A program made the translations under genes and the position numbers. The notes beneath the pieces are model-generated. The model did not search any database, was not told where the DNA came from, and saw nothing but the letters and a program-made list of their open reading frames with translations. From Treponema bryantii (lineage in GTDB: Bacteria > Spirochaetota > Spirochaetia > Treponematales > Treponemataceae): DNA of 61,801 nucleotides. This document shows positions 1-7,399 of this stretch, in pieces (within the stretch, counting starts at the first letter, position 1; each line of letters begins with the position of its first letter). The stretch is taken from assembly GCA_015061465.1 (NCBI GenBank), contig SUWN01000009.1:1-61801 (forward strand), in the 5' to 3' direction.

Positions 1-455
1 TTGCATGGAACGAAGAAGAAAATCACTGGGAAACAGAACACCACATGTTCACACTTCCACAAGAAAAATATTGGGACACATTAGAAAGCGACCCAGGTGC
101 AGTAAAAGGCGACCTTTACGACTTAGTTTTAAACGGCTACGAACTTGCTTCAGGTTCAATGCGTATCAACGACCCAGAATTGCAACAACGCATCTTCAAA
201 ATCGTTGGATTTAGCCAAGAACGCGCAGAAAAAGCATTTGGCTTCTTAGTTCAAGCATTCAAATTCGGTGCTCCACCACACGGAGGAGTTGCTCCAGGAC
301 TTGACCGCCTTGTAATGCTCATGCGCCACGAAGAAAGCATCCACGAAGTAATCGCCTTCCCTAAAAATAACGTTGCAGCCAGCCCAATGGACGATTGTCC
401 ATCGGAAGTTGACCAACAGCAGTTAGACGATTTACATATTGTTATTAAAGCGTAA
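1..455 (+). CDS. aspS: Aspartyl-tRNA synthetase, C-terminal part (5' end outside window)
   Basis: This is the 3' end of a class II aminoacyl-tRNA synthetase that charges tRNA-Asp in the cytoplasm. The reading frame is open from base 3, so the gene starts upstream of the window. Visible landmarks are the HHMFTLP segment, YDLVLNGYELASGS with RINDPELQ, and class II motif 3 as FGAPPHGG...GLDRLVML near the end, followed by the usual short tail with SPMDDCPS. These match bacterial-type AspRS, including the position of motif 3 close to the C-terminus. A strong hairpin terminator follows about 140 bases downstream. The discriminating versus non-discriminating type cannot be decided without the N-terminal anticodon-binding domain. 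Confidence 0.95.
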   Translation, partial: AWNEEENHWETEHHMFTLPQEKYWDTLESDPGAVKGDLYDLVLNGYELASGSMRINDPELQQRIFKIVGFSQERAEKAFGFLVQAFKFGAPPHGGVAPGLDRLVMLMRHEESIHEVIAFPKNNVAASPMDDCPSEVDQQQLDDLHIVIKA

Positions 456-463
456 GTATAAAG

Positions 464-483
464 TTGGGCTGGCGCCAGCCCAA
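464..483. repeat. Perfect 20-bp palindrome without loop
   Basis: A gap-free inverted repeat, TTGGGCTGGC followed by its reverse complement, lies ten bases after the aspS stop. With no loop and no T-tract it is not a standard terminator. It could be a protein-binding dyad or part of the adjacent two-hairpin repeat element. Confidence 0.6.
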
Positions 484-489
484 TGGATT

Positions 490-578
490 GCGGGTTGATA
501 ATGAAATTACAACCCGCAAAACGTGAGAGTCAAGGCTTTAAGCGAACGATAGAGAGCGTGCATTGACCGAGAATAACA
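490..578 (+). repeat. Two-hairpin intergenic repeat, diverged copy 1
   Basis: The unit starts with a hairpin (GCGGGTTG at 490-497 pairing with CAACCCGC at 510-517) and continues with a GAGAGTCAAGGC...CATTGACCGA segment. The same order, a GGGTT/AACCC hairpin then a GAGTCAAGG...CCTTGA segment, occurs at 9384-9455, 52671-52745 and 52746-52824. All copies lie immediately 3' of plus-strand genes, suggesting a dispersed 3'-UTR element. Confidence 0.55.
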
Positions 579-596
579 ACATAATCAAAAATGGAC

Positions 597-635
597 GAGC
601 GTGATTATTTTGAAAAATAACACGCTCTTTTTTTT
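597..635 (+). terminator. Rho-independent terminator after aspS
   Basis: Stem GAGCGTG (597-603) pairs with CACGCTC (621-627). The inner part TTATTTT (605-611) pairs with AAAATAA (614-620), and a run of eight T follows. It probably ends the aspS transcript. Confidence 0.85.
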
Positions 636-677
636 CTTCACCTTTTATTAAATATAGAAATTTTGTATGATATATTT

Positions 678-1604
678 ATGAAAAAAGCATTTATTTTTAT
701 TTTATTATTTACATGTATTTCTATTTTTGCAGTTTCTGAAAATAACAAAAAATATTTTGAGTTTGTAAATGAATATCCAACAATAGATATTCAGATTGCA
801 GAACAAGATTTTGTTTTCTTGTTAGATTCTGGTTCAAATAAATCTTTCTTGTCAAATAAAATGATAAAAAAACTTGGAATCGAAGATTTAAACAATAAAA
901 AAGCAACTCAAAATATTTTAGAAGAGTTTGATGAATCAAAAGTTTATTTTTACATTAAACTTTCGGACTTTCAAATTGGCCCAGAGAATATAAAGGAAAT
1001 AACACTATTTTCTGAAAAAGAAAAATCATCGTTCTTTGAAAAATACAGTGATATAGATGGAATATTAGGTTTAGATGTTCTTCATGAATTTTCAAATTTG
1101 ATAATAGATTATAAAAATAAACGAATTTATTTTAATACAACTGAAAAAATTGAAAATACAGTAAATTCATCTTCTAAAAAATTTAGCAAAGAAGAATTAG
1201 ATAAATTTTCACAAGAAATGAAAGCTATATATGAGACATATAAAGATAATCCTAGTGTAAAAAATGTAACATATGGTTATAAACCATCAATTCCTATAGT
1301 TTCGGCTTTTATTGAAAGTGAAGAAAAAAACGCAATTATCTGCACAGGATTTCTCGAAAAAAATTCTGTGATATTTGTAGATGAAAATCAAACAAAGTCC
1401 TCTGTTAATAAAAAAATCAAAATTGGAACAAAAACATTCAAAAAAACAACTTTCGATTTACTAGAAAATAATTTTTTAGATAATGAGTCGCTTATAAAAA
1501 CAATAAATAATACAAATAATTCAATATTACTTGGGCATGGTTTTCTAAAAAACAAAATAATTCAATTTGATTTCAAAAACGGAAATTGCGCTATCATACC
1601 GTAA
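678..1604 (+). CDS. Exported retropepsin-like aspartic protease, two-lobed
   Basis: The ATG at 678 is preferred to the upstream in-frame TTG at 663 because it starts a clean signal peptide (MKKAFIFILLFTCISIFAVS). The mature protein carries FLLDSGSNKSF, with Asp50-Ser-Gly as a retropepsin-type catalytic motif, and a GILGLDVL segment, the usual hydrophobic-Gly flap partner, near residue 135. A second, similar lobe follows: IICTGFLEKNSV occupies the equivalent of the D-S/T-G motif but has Cys for Asp, and SILLGHGFLKNKIIQFDF mirrors ILGLDVL. It may therefore act through one aspartate per chain (as a dimer) or not be a protease. Probably periplasmic; substrate unknown. No clear Shine-Dalgarno sequence is seen. 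Confidence 0.7.
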   Translation: MKKAFIFILLFTCISIFAVSENNKKYFEFVNEYPTIDIQIAEQDFVFLLDSGSNKSFLSNKMIKKLGIEDLNNKKATQNILEEFDESKVYFYIKLSDFQIGPENIKEITLFSEKEKSSFFEKYSDIDGILGLDVLHEFSNLIIDYKNKRIYFNTTEKIENTVNSSSKKFSKEELDKFSQEMKAIYETYKDNPSVKNVTYGYKPSIPIVSAFIESEEKNAIICTGFLEKNSVIFVDENQTKSSVNKKIKIGTKTFKKTTFDLLENNFLDNESLIKTINNTNNSILLGHGFLKNKIIQFDFKNGNCAIIP

Positions 1605-1619
1605 AATATGTTCAGTTTA

Positions 1620-1700
1620 CAAAAGCACGTACAAGTTTTGTAGCGCAAAACTTGAGGCGCAAGCAAAATTAATTAACGGTAACAAATGTTCAGAAGCTTG
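1620..1700 (-). repeat. Single inverted copy of the 92-bp repeat family
   Basis: Read on the minus strand this segment contains TTACCGTTAA, then GCGCCTCAAGTTTTGCG and AAAACTTGTACG, matching the triple array at 35690-35949. The core is a hairpin (CAAGTTTTG / CAAAACTTG). Like the array it lies between convergent genes, where it may act as a terminator or transcriptional insulator. Confidence 0.6.
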
Positions 1701-1705
1701 CGCCA

Positions 1706-3370
1706 TCATACCGTCATAATCTGTTGAATTTCGGCGTGAGAACTTTCTTTAGTATCATTCATCTTGCAAGTTGTAAACGGCGCCAACGGCATTCCATTTT
1801 TTTCAAAAATCGTAACTGGCCCATAATTAAACCAAGCGTATCTTGCGTTCACAGGATTTTCTACTTTTTTAGAACTTAAAATGATTTTTGAACAATCAGA
1901 TTTATCAAATTCAAATTCTGCAGGATAAAAAATTCCATCGTCGCCAGCAATTTCAAAACCAGTAAAATCTTCAGCAAGTTTTTCACCGGCAATTTCTTCC
2001 ATCTGGCGTAATTCTTCCAAACGTTTATTATCTTCCCGAACTTCAAAACCATCTTTTACAAAATCAAAAGTCAAAATCACTTTTCCGCAAGTTCCATTTT
2101 CACCAGAAACACAAAGAGCTTCCTTCAATTTTGGCGCAAAAGCATCAGTTTCTTCTATTAAGTCATAAGCCACGTTCATCGCGCCCAAAGCCAATCGTTC
2201 AGCAACAACTTTTTTCCCGCGAGGATGAATATCATTAAAATCGCCCAAATCCAAAGCACAAGCCATACCAGTGTTTTTAATTCCAGTAAAAACTTTTTCT
2301 TGTGCCTGACGAATCAAACACCAATGTTTAAAATCTTTATCTTGTTTATAACGATGAACTGGCAACTGAACAAACAAGAAAGGCAATTTTTCATCACACC
2401 AATCTTCGCGCCATTTATGAATCAAAGTTCCAAAAAGTTTTTCGTAAAAATAAGGTTTGTGATCATCACTTTCACCCTGATACCAAATAAATCCGCGCAA
2501 ACTGTAAGGCAAAAGCCGCTTAATCATACATTCATAAAGCCCACTTGGTCTGTAAGGATTTTTGCACGATTTTGGACCCGGCCACGGACAATTACCAATT
2601 TTTGATGCAAGTTCATCCCAGCCAATATCTGGTTTTTCAGCATAATAAGGAGCCGCTCTTTTATTCCACAAATCAAGTTCAACTTCATAATCGTCATAAT
2701 CTTTACATTGCTGTTCAATTGATTTTTCACCAATTTCAGAATCCCAATCTTCAAGATAAGTGCGCAAATCAGCGTCTTTTTCCATACAAGATTTTGGAAT
2801 CCAAGCCGACGCACTAGTTCCGCCCCAGTTACAACCAATAACCCCAACAGTCACACCAAGCTCACGAGCCAATTTTTTTGCAAAAAAGTAGCCAACCGCA
2901 CTCCATGCGCCACAACCATCGTCGCCCCAAGTTCCCCAAGCCGTGTTACGTTCAGAATCATAAAATTTTTGGTCCATCCAACCAATTTTTTGCGTATAAT
3001 AAAAACGAACATTTGGACATTTTTCGTTAGCAAGTTCATCCGACCCTTCCGAACAATTTTTCAACTCAAATTCCATGTTCGATTGCCCGCCCGCAAGCCA
3101 AACTTCGCCCACAGAAACATCAACAAAAGTTTTAGAAAAATCACCAAATTTTACAACAAGCGAACAACCCTCCTGCGCACAAACTGGCGGCAACCAAACT
3201 TCCCAACGTCCATTCACCAATTTTCCACTATTTTTCCCAATCGATTTTCCATTTTTGTCAAACAATTCCGCAAAAACACGCCCTTGCTCGTCGCTCCACC
3301 CAAAAACACAAATATTTTTTTCTCTCTGCAAAACACAATGGTCCGAAAATACAGCTGCTACTTCAAACAT
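1706..3370 (-). CDS. SGNH-type carbohydrate (sialate/xylan) O-acetylesterase
   Basis: A 554-residue SASA-family esterase that would remove acetyl groups from sialic acid or, in plant-fibre degraders, from xylan-type sugars. An N-terminal beta domain is followed by the nucleophile motif WLAGGQSNMEF (Ser97), a GFIWYQGESD block carrying the second conserved segment, and DFNDIHPRGKK supplying the Asp-x-x-His pair. No signal peptide is seen, so it probably acts in the cytoplasm on imported oligosaccharides. The start is supported by TGAGG eight bases upstream. It stands alone, convergent with the protease gene. The GH3, GH5 and GH43 genes elsewhere in the window favour a plant-polysaccharide role over sialic acid, but the substrate is inferred. 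Confidence 0.85.
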   Translation of the reverse strand: MFEVAAVFSDHCVLQREKNICVFGWSDEQGRVFAELFDKNGKSIGKNSGKLVNGRWEVWLPPVCAQEGCSLVVKFGDFSKTFVDVSVGEVWLAGGQSNMEFELKNCSEGSDELANEKCPNVRFYYTQKIGWMDQKFYDSERNTAWGTWGDDGCGAWSAVGYFFAKKLARELGVTVGVIGCNWGGTSASAWIPKSCMEKDADLRTYLEDWDSEIGEKSIEQQCKDYDDYEVELDLWNKRAAPYYAEKPDIGWDELASKIGNCPWPGPKSCKNPYRPSGLYECMIKRLLPYSLRGFIWYQGESDDHKPYFYEKLFGTLIHKWREDWCDEKLPFLFVQLPVHRYKQDKDFKHWCLIRQAQEKVFTGIKNTGMACALDLGDFNDIHPRGKKVVAERLALGAMNVAYDLIEETDAFAPKLKEALCVSGENGTCGKVILTFDFVKDGFEVREDNKRLEELRQMEEIAGEKLAEDFTGFEIAGDDGIFYPAEFEFDKSDCSKIILSSKKVENPVNARYAWFNYGPVTIFEKNGMPLAPFTTCKMNDTKESSHAEIQQIMTV

Positions 3371-3391
3371 AAAATTTCCTCATAAAAAATT

Positions 3392-3590
3392 TGGAGGTTC
3401 CCGTCGCAAGCTATCGCTTGCTAACAAGTTTTTTTCGTTTCACTACAAAAACTTGACGGTCGCGCTTTTCGGTGTTCCGCTTTCGCTTCAGCCTCCTCGC
3501 AGCATCTGTTATTTTCGGGCGTGACCCGAAAATCCCATCAGCCTACTGCGGTGGCCGCCTTCGGCGCACCTACAATCGCTAACCCTTAAA
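3392..3590. repeat. GC-rich intergenic element with several hairpins
   Basis: The 447-base gap between the acetylesterase and the XRE gene contains about 200 bases much richer in G+C than its surroundings. Hairpins include GCAAGC/GCTTGC (3406-3421) and TTTTCGGG/CCCGAAAA (3512-3532). No convincing ORF was found, although open frames exist. The rest of the gap (3591-3800) is AT-rich and presumably holds the promoter of the next gene, which I could not fix. Confidence 0.45.
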
Positions 3591-3817
3591 AAAAATTATA
3601 AAACCAAATTACAAATATTTATACAAAAAAAAGATATGTTAATTGCATAAAAAAAATATAAAATCTGCACGCGAATTCAACCAACCGTTGTTTTTTAGTC
3701 AAAAATAAATTGTTAGTAAAAATAAAAATAATCTGATAAAGTAAAATCACAAAGGCAGGAAAAAAATATCGTGCACGAATTCTTCTTGCAAACTTTTTAA
3801 AGGAGGCATGAGAAAAA

Positions 3818-4960
3818 ATGTCATTAGGAAATAATATTAAAACTTTTAGAAAAAAACTTGGATTAACTCAAGAAGAATTAGCTTCACAACTTTTTGTAAC
3901 TTCGCAAGCGGTTAGCAAATGGGAATCTGAAAACGGCTTGCCAGATACAGCGCAAATTGTTCCGATTGCAAAAGTTTTGAACGTAACAACAGACGCACTT
4001 TTTGGAATTGAAACAAGCACAACAGAATACGACAAAGAAATTGCAGAAATTGTAAAAAACAAAGCAATTGAATTACGCGATTCTACAGATTCAACTGCCG
4101 GAGCAATTTTGGCTGTAGATTATGTTGATTCAGAATGTGAAAAAAATCCATATAATTACGATATTTTAATGCGTTACGTTCAATATGTTGCGCATTTGAG
4201 CCGATTTGCAGATTTTAACAATTGTTTTGCTGACCAGCCAGAAAAATGGAATGCTTATGTTTTAAAAGCAATTAATCGTGGATTTCAAGTAATCAGATAT
4301 TCTAACGACCAAACATTAATTGATACAGTTCATTTTGCAACAGCTTGGATTTACATTCACAACAAAGAATATGACAAAGCGTGGGAACATATAAATGTTT
4401 TACCTAGCATTTCTTCAAATCAATTGCGCGAAGGAATTAGTTCAGAAGTTGCAATGATGCAATACGGAAAAGATGCGTGGTTAAATCAACTTAGAATTGA
4501 CTTACAAAATTTTACAAGAGCAATAAATAAATCTTTGCTTTATGCGTCAGAAACTTATTGTTTTGCTGAATCAATGGAAAATACACTAGAATATTGTGAT
4601 TGGGCAAAAGAAATTGTAAAAACTTTGTGCAAAAATCCTAAACTCAAACCTTACAGCCAAGGATTTTACAGAGACATTGTAAAATATAAAATTGCAACTT
4701 TGTTAAGAAATAATAAAATTTCTGAAGCTGTAGAAGAATTTAAGCAACTTGAACTTGTAATAGAAAATTACATTAAATTTTGCCAAGAACAAATTCAAAA
4801 TCCAAACACAGAAAAAGATTTTGGAGAAAAAGCATTCAAAAATATGCAAAATTACACAAAAGAATTTGCAGAATCAAAAAAACAAACAATTTTGCAATTC
4901 TTAAAAGAAATTACAGATGCAAAAATTTTTGAAGAATTTAAAAATTTGATTGAAAAATAA
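3818..4960 (+). CDS. XRE-family regulator with a large helical C-terminal domain
   Basis: Residues 1-65 form a Cro/C1-type helix-turn-helix (IKTFRKKLGLTQEELASQL, then VTSQAVSKWESENGLPD, then VLNVTTDALFG). The remaining ~310 residues look all-helical, with repeated W/Y-rich segments such as WIYIHNKEYDKAWEHI reminiscent of TPR-like repeats. This layout is typical of regulators that sense a ligand or partner through the C-terminal part. A strong Shine-Dalgarno AAAGGAGG lies upstream and fixes the start. Targets are unknown; nearest neighbours are the XRE gene and exported-protein cluster downstream. Ligand and function cannot be named. Confidence 0.75.
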   Translation: MSLGNNIKTFRKKLGLTQEELASQLFVTSQAVSKWESENGLPDTAQIVPIAKVLNVTTDALFGIETSTTEYDKEIAEIVKNKAIELRDSTDSTAGAILAVDYVDSECEKNPYNYDILMRYVQYVAHLSRFADFNNCFADQPEKWNAYVLKAINRGFQVIRYSNDQTLIDTVHFATAWIYIHNKEYDKAWEHINVLPSISSNQLREGISSEVAMMQYGKDAWLNQLRIDLQNFTRAINKSLLYASETYCFAESMENTLEYCDWAKEIVKTLCKNPKLKPYSQGFYRDIVKYKIATLLRNNKISEAVEEFKQLELVIENYIKFCQEQIQNPNTEKDFGEKAFKNMQNYTKEFAESKKQTILQFLKEITDAKIFEEFKNLIEK

Positions 4961-4994
4961 AAACAGATTTTGTTACAAAAGAATTGTTGATTAA

Positions 4995-5037
4995 AAAAAG
5001 AACCCACAAATGTGTTAAGCAATTGTGGGTTCTTTTT
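4995..5037. terminator. Bidirectional terminator between convergent XRE genes
   Basis: AAAAAGAACCCACAA (4995-5009) pairs perfectly with TTGTGGGTTCTTTTT (5023-5037). The A-run and T-run on the two sides make it usable from both strands, fitting its position between convergent genes. Confidence 0.85.
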
Positions 5038-5072
5038 ATGGGAAATTATAAGCTTTTCAATTATTTCATGTT

Positions 5073-5441
5073 TTATAGTTTTAGTAGTTCAGACAAAGTA
5101 TCATCACAAATATCAATTATGGCTTTAGATAATTTTTTTTTCTGAATATAAATTAAATCTGCAATTTGAATATCTTTGGAAGTTTCTTCAACAATTTTTG
5201 TTTCATTTAAAAGATCAGAAGGTGTTTTTTTCAAAGCATTTGCAAGTTTTATTAAAGTTCTATCACTTACCCACGTTTTACAATGTTCTATATCCGAAAG
5301 ATAAGGAAGTGAAATATCAGCATTTTCGGCCAAACGTTCTTGTGTTAAATGCAAATCTTTTCGAAATTTACGAATATTTTGTGAGAGAATTTGTCGTAAT
5401 GATAAGTCTAATTCTTGATTATCATCGATATTCTGGTTCAT
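5073..5441 (-). CDS. Small XRE-family transcriptional regulator
   Basis: A 122-residue protein. After a short acidic N-terminus, residues about 18-80 form a Cro/C1 helix-turn-helix (NIRKFRKDLHLTQERLAENA, SLPYLSDIEHCKTWVSD, ALKKTPSDLLN), followed by a Lys-rich helical tail. It is divergent from the LPP20/CsgG-like cluster, and the two start codons are only 65 bases apart. Its own promoter places the start codon eight bases after the -10 box, so the message would be almost leaderless, and no Shine-Dalgarno is seen. Repeated TGTCA/TGACA words in the shared region could be its operators. It is the likely regulator of the neighbouring cluster, by inference from position. Confidence 0.8.
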   Translation of the reverse strand: MNQNIDDNQELDLSLRQILSQNIRKFRKDLHLTQERLAENADISLPYLSDIEHCKTWVSDRTLIKLANALKKTPSDLLNETKIVEETSKDIQIADLIYIQKKKLSKAIIDICDDTLSELLKL

Positions 5442-5449
5442 ATAACGAT

Positions 5450-5477
5450 ATTATATGTCAATATCATTTGTTGACAA
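5450..5477 (-). promoter_or_regulatory. Divergent promoter region of the XRE gene and exported-protein cluster
   Basis: On the minus strand TTGTCA (5472-5477), a 16-base spacer and TATAAT (5450-5455) form a strong sigma-70-type promoter for the XRE gene. On the plus strand an overlapping TTGACA (5471-5476) with 16 bases to TACAAA (5493-5498) could drive the gene starting at 5507. TGTCA or TGACA recurs at about 5456, 5472 and 5482, suggesting regulator half-sites. Confidence 0.6.
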
Positions 5478-5506
5478 AATATGACAATTACATACAAAAT
5501 AAAAAT

Positions 5507-6520
5507 ATGTTGTCATCATTGAATTTAAAGAAATGTTCAAATCTTATATTTTTCTTAATTGTTTGCAGTTTTAATGTTTTATTTGCGAAAGTTCCTGAAT
5601 GGTATGAACATCGAGCTACTTTATATCCAGATGGATTTTATATTTCAGCTGTTGGCGAAGGTGATTCAAAATTAGAAGCCGAAACTTCAGCTTTAGCAAC
5701 AATTTCCATGTATTTTAATATTACAACAGAAGTGTCAAATGAACTTGAACGAAAAATGCGAGAATATGATGGAAAAAATTATAGTTTTTCTAAACAAACA
5801 AAAATAGATGAAAAAGCAAAAGTTTCGTCAAAAGCAGAATTTTTTGGAGTTCAGTTTGATGAATGTTTTTATGTCGATGGAAAATATACAACATTGGCTT
5901 TTATAGATAGAGAAGCTGTTTTTGATGTTTATTATCAGAGAATTAGAGATGCGGCAGCAAAAATAGAGGGATTATTGTTTACAGCAGAAGATTTCAATAA
6001 TCCTCTTTCTGGATTAGAAGCTGCAGAAGAAGCTGTCCCAATAGCAGATTATATTGCTGAATTAATGAAAATGGCTCGTGTTGTAAAAAAATGTGATGAA
6101 TCTTTCTTTGTAGAAGAAGAAGCTCTTGTTCAACGTTCGTATAGCGCATTAGAAATTTGTCGCCAAAATTTAACATTCCAAATAGTTATTGATAATGATT
6201 ACGAAGATATGATTTATACAACTATATCTTCTTTAATGGAAGAATCTGGTTATGCTGTTTCAAAATACAATGGAGTTTGTACAATTCCAGTAAAAATTAC
6301 TGTGGAAAAAACAGAATCATCATCAGGAATATTTTTGTATTGCGGATTGGTTGTGAAAATCGCAGATGGTACGGGTAAAGATTTCTTCTCTTATTCAAGA
6401 ACATTCCCTAAAAAAGGCGGAAAAACAGAAAGACAGGCGTATAACAGAGCTTATCAAGTTATACAAGAAGAATTAAAAAATTCATTTATTCAAGAATTTT
6501 CTGAAAGATTAATCAGATAA
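5507..6520 (+). CDS. Exported LPP20-like protein, first gene of the envelope cluster
   Basis: The start at 5507 gives a signal peptide (MLSSLNLKKCSNLIFFLIVC...LFA); the frame is open upstream, but that part is antisense to the XRE gene. The mature protein begins VPEWYEHRATLYPDGFYISAVGEG, then a segment rich in Ala and Glu (SKLEAETSALATISMYF). This is the pattern of LPP20/FlgT-N-type domains: a Trp, an aromatic-x-G-x-G turn, then a helix. The C-terminal ~120 residues (from LTFQIVIDNDYEDMIYTTI) look alpha/beta and end in a helix. Probably periplasmic or outer-membrane associated. Two further exported proteins follow in the same direction. Function not known; family assignment is by motif and moderate. 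Confidence 0.65.
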   Translation: MLSSLNLKKCSNLIFFLIVCSFNVLFAKVPEWYEHRATLYPDGFYISAVGEGDSKLEAETSALATISMYFNITTEVSNELERKMREYDGKNYSFSKQTKIDEKAKVSSKAEFFGVQFDECFYVDGKYTTLAFIDREAVFDVYYQRIRDAAAKIEGLLFTAEDFNNPLSGLEAAEEAVPIADYIAELMKMARVVKKCDESFFVEEEALVQRSYSALEICRQNLTFQIVIDNDYEDMIYTTISSLMEESGYAVSKYNGVCTIPVKITVEKTESSSGIFLYCGLVVKIADGTGKDFFSYSRTFPKKGGKTERQAYNRAYQVIQEELKNSFIQEFSERLIR

Positions 6521-6564
6521 ATTTATATTTAACAGTTTACGTTGTAAACTTAATAATTTTGCTG

Positions 6565-6590
6565 CTGTTTATCTATAGTAAGATAAACAG
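6565..6590. other. Perfect 10-bp inverted repeat between first and second cluster genes
   Basis: CTGTTTATCT (6565-6574) and AGATAAACAG (6581-6590) form a perfect stem with a six-base loop. A partial direct repeat, TATAAACAG, follows at once. There is no T-run, so it may be an operator or mRNA-processing/stability hairpin rather than a terminator. Confidence 0.5.
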
Positions 6591-6645
6591 TATAAACAGT
6601 TAAATGAAAAGGTTTTTCATTTTGACTGTTATTTTGGAGAAAAAA

Positions 6646-7329
6646 ATGAAAATTTTGGAAAAACTTGGGATTATTTTTGTTTCGATTTTTTTGGTTACTA
6701 GCTGTGCAAGTAAGCCTGCGGTAGAAGAACAGAAACCTGTTGTTTCAAAAAAAGTGGAACGAGAAATGATTGATTGGAAAGGAGCTTCTATTGGAAGTGA
6801 TATTCCAGAATGGTTATATTCAGCTGTTGATAATGATGTGATGGCTATAGCATCTCTTCCTGAATTTGAAAATAAAGTAATATATTTCGCAGAAGATCAA
6901 GGAAAAAATCTTGATTTATTAAAATCATGGGTAAACAATTTTAATATACAAGCCTCTTTTTCAAAAGAATTGAGTAATTTTGTAATTGCGAAATTTGGTG
7001 GTGAACTAAACGGTTCAAAAAATGAGGAAGACGTGGAAATGTATTTGAATGAATTAGTTGCAACATGTTCTAGGGCAGAAATTAATGGACTTGGAAAAAA
7101 ATTAGATTATTGGGTAAAAACACGTTATATAGATAATGAGTTGGATACAATGTCAGATACATATCAATATTTTGTTGTTTATGCAATTGATAAAGATGAT
7201 TTAAAATTACAATTAGATAGAGTTCTTGGTAAAGTAGAAGCTAAAACAGAAGCGCAGAAGAAAATAAAAGATGATGTACAAAAAGCGATAGAAGAAGTAT
7301 CTGTTTTTGCAGAAGGTAAAGCATATTAA
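6646..7329 (+). CDS. LPP20-like outer-membrane lipoprotein, second gene of the envelope cluster
   Basis: The start at 6646 is chosen because GGAG precedes it and it opens directly into a lipoprotein signal (LGIIFVSIFLVTSC, lipidated Cys20); an in-frame ATG at 6604 has no such site. After a Lys/Glu-rich linker the text WKGASIGSDIPEWLYSAVDND resembles the Trp-containing start of LPP20-type domains, followed by helices with NELVATCSRAEINGLGKKLDYW. The C-terminus is charged and helical (KTEAQKKIKDDVQKAIEEV). 227 residues. It lies between an LPP20-like exported protein and a CsgG-like protein and probably works with them at the outer membrane. Precise role unknown. Confidence 0.65.
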   Translation: MKILEKLGIIFVSIFLVTSCASKPAVEEQKPVVSKKVEREMIDWKGASIGSDIPEWLYSAVDNDVMAIASLPEFENKVIYFAEDQGKNLDLLKSWVNNFNIQASFSKELSNFVIAKFGGELNGSKNEEDVEMYLNELVATCSRAEINGLGKKLDYWVKTRYIDNELDTMSDTYQYFVVYAIDKDDLKLQLDRVLGKVEAKTEAQKKIKDDVQKAIEEVSVFAEGKAY

Positions 7330-7338
7330 TAAATTAAA

Positions 7339-7366
7339 AAAGGCTGTCAGAAAGGCAGCCTTTCTT
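7339..7366 (+). terminator. Hairpin between second and third cluster genes
   Basis: AAAGGCTG (7339-7346) pairs with CAGCCTTT (7356-7363), flanked by A-rich and short T-rich stretches. It may partly terminate transcription, so that the third gene is expressed at a different level. Confidence 0.6.
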
Positions 7367-7399
7367 AATTTTGGATAATAAAAAATTAGGAGAAACAGA

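Noticed and set aside
3075..3524. Open plus-strand frame overlapping the acetylesterase start and GC-rich element
   Set aside because: It is antisense to a well-supported gene, has no ribosome-binding site and unlikely low-complexity sequence.
5198..5506. N-terminal extension of the first envelope-cluster gene
   Set aside because: The frame is open, but it is antisense to the XRE gene and would bury the obvious signal peptide that begins at 5507.
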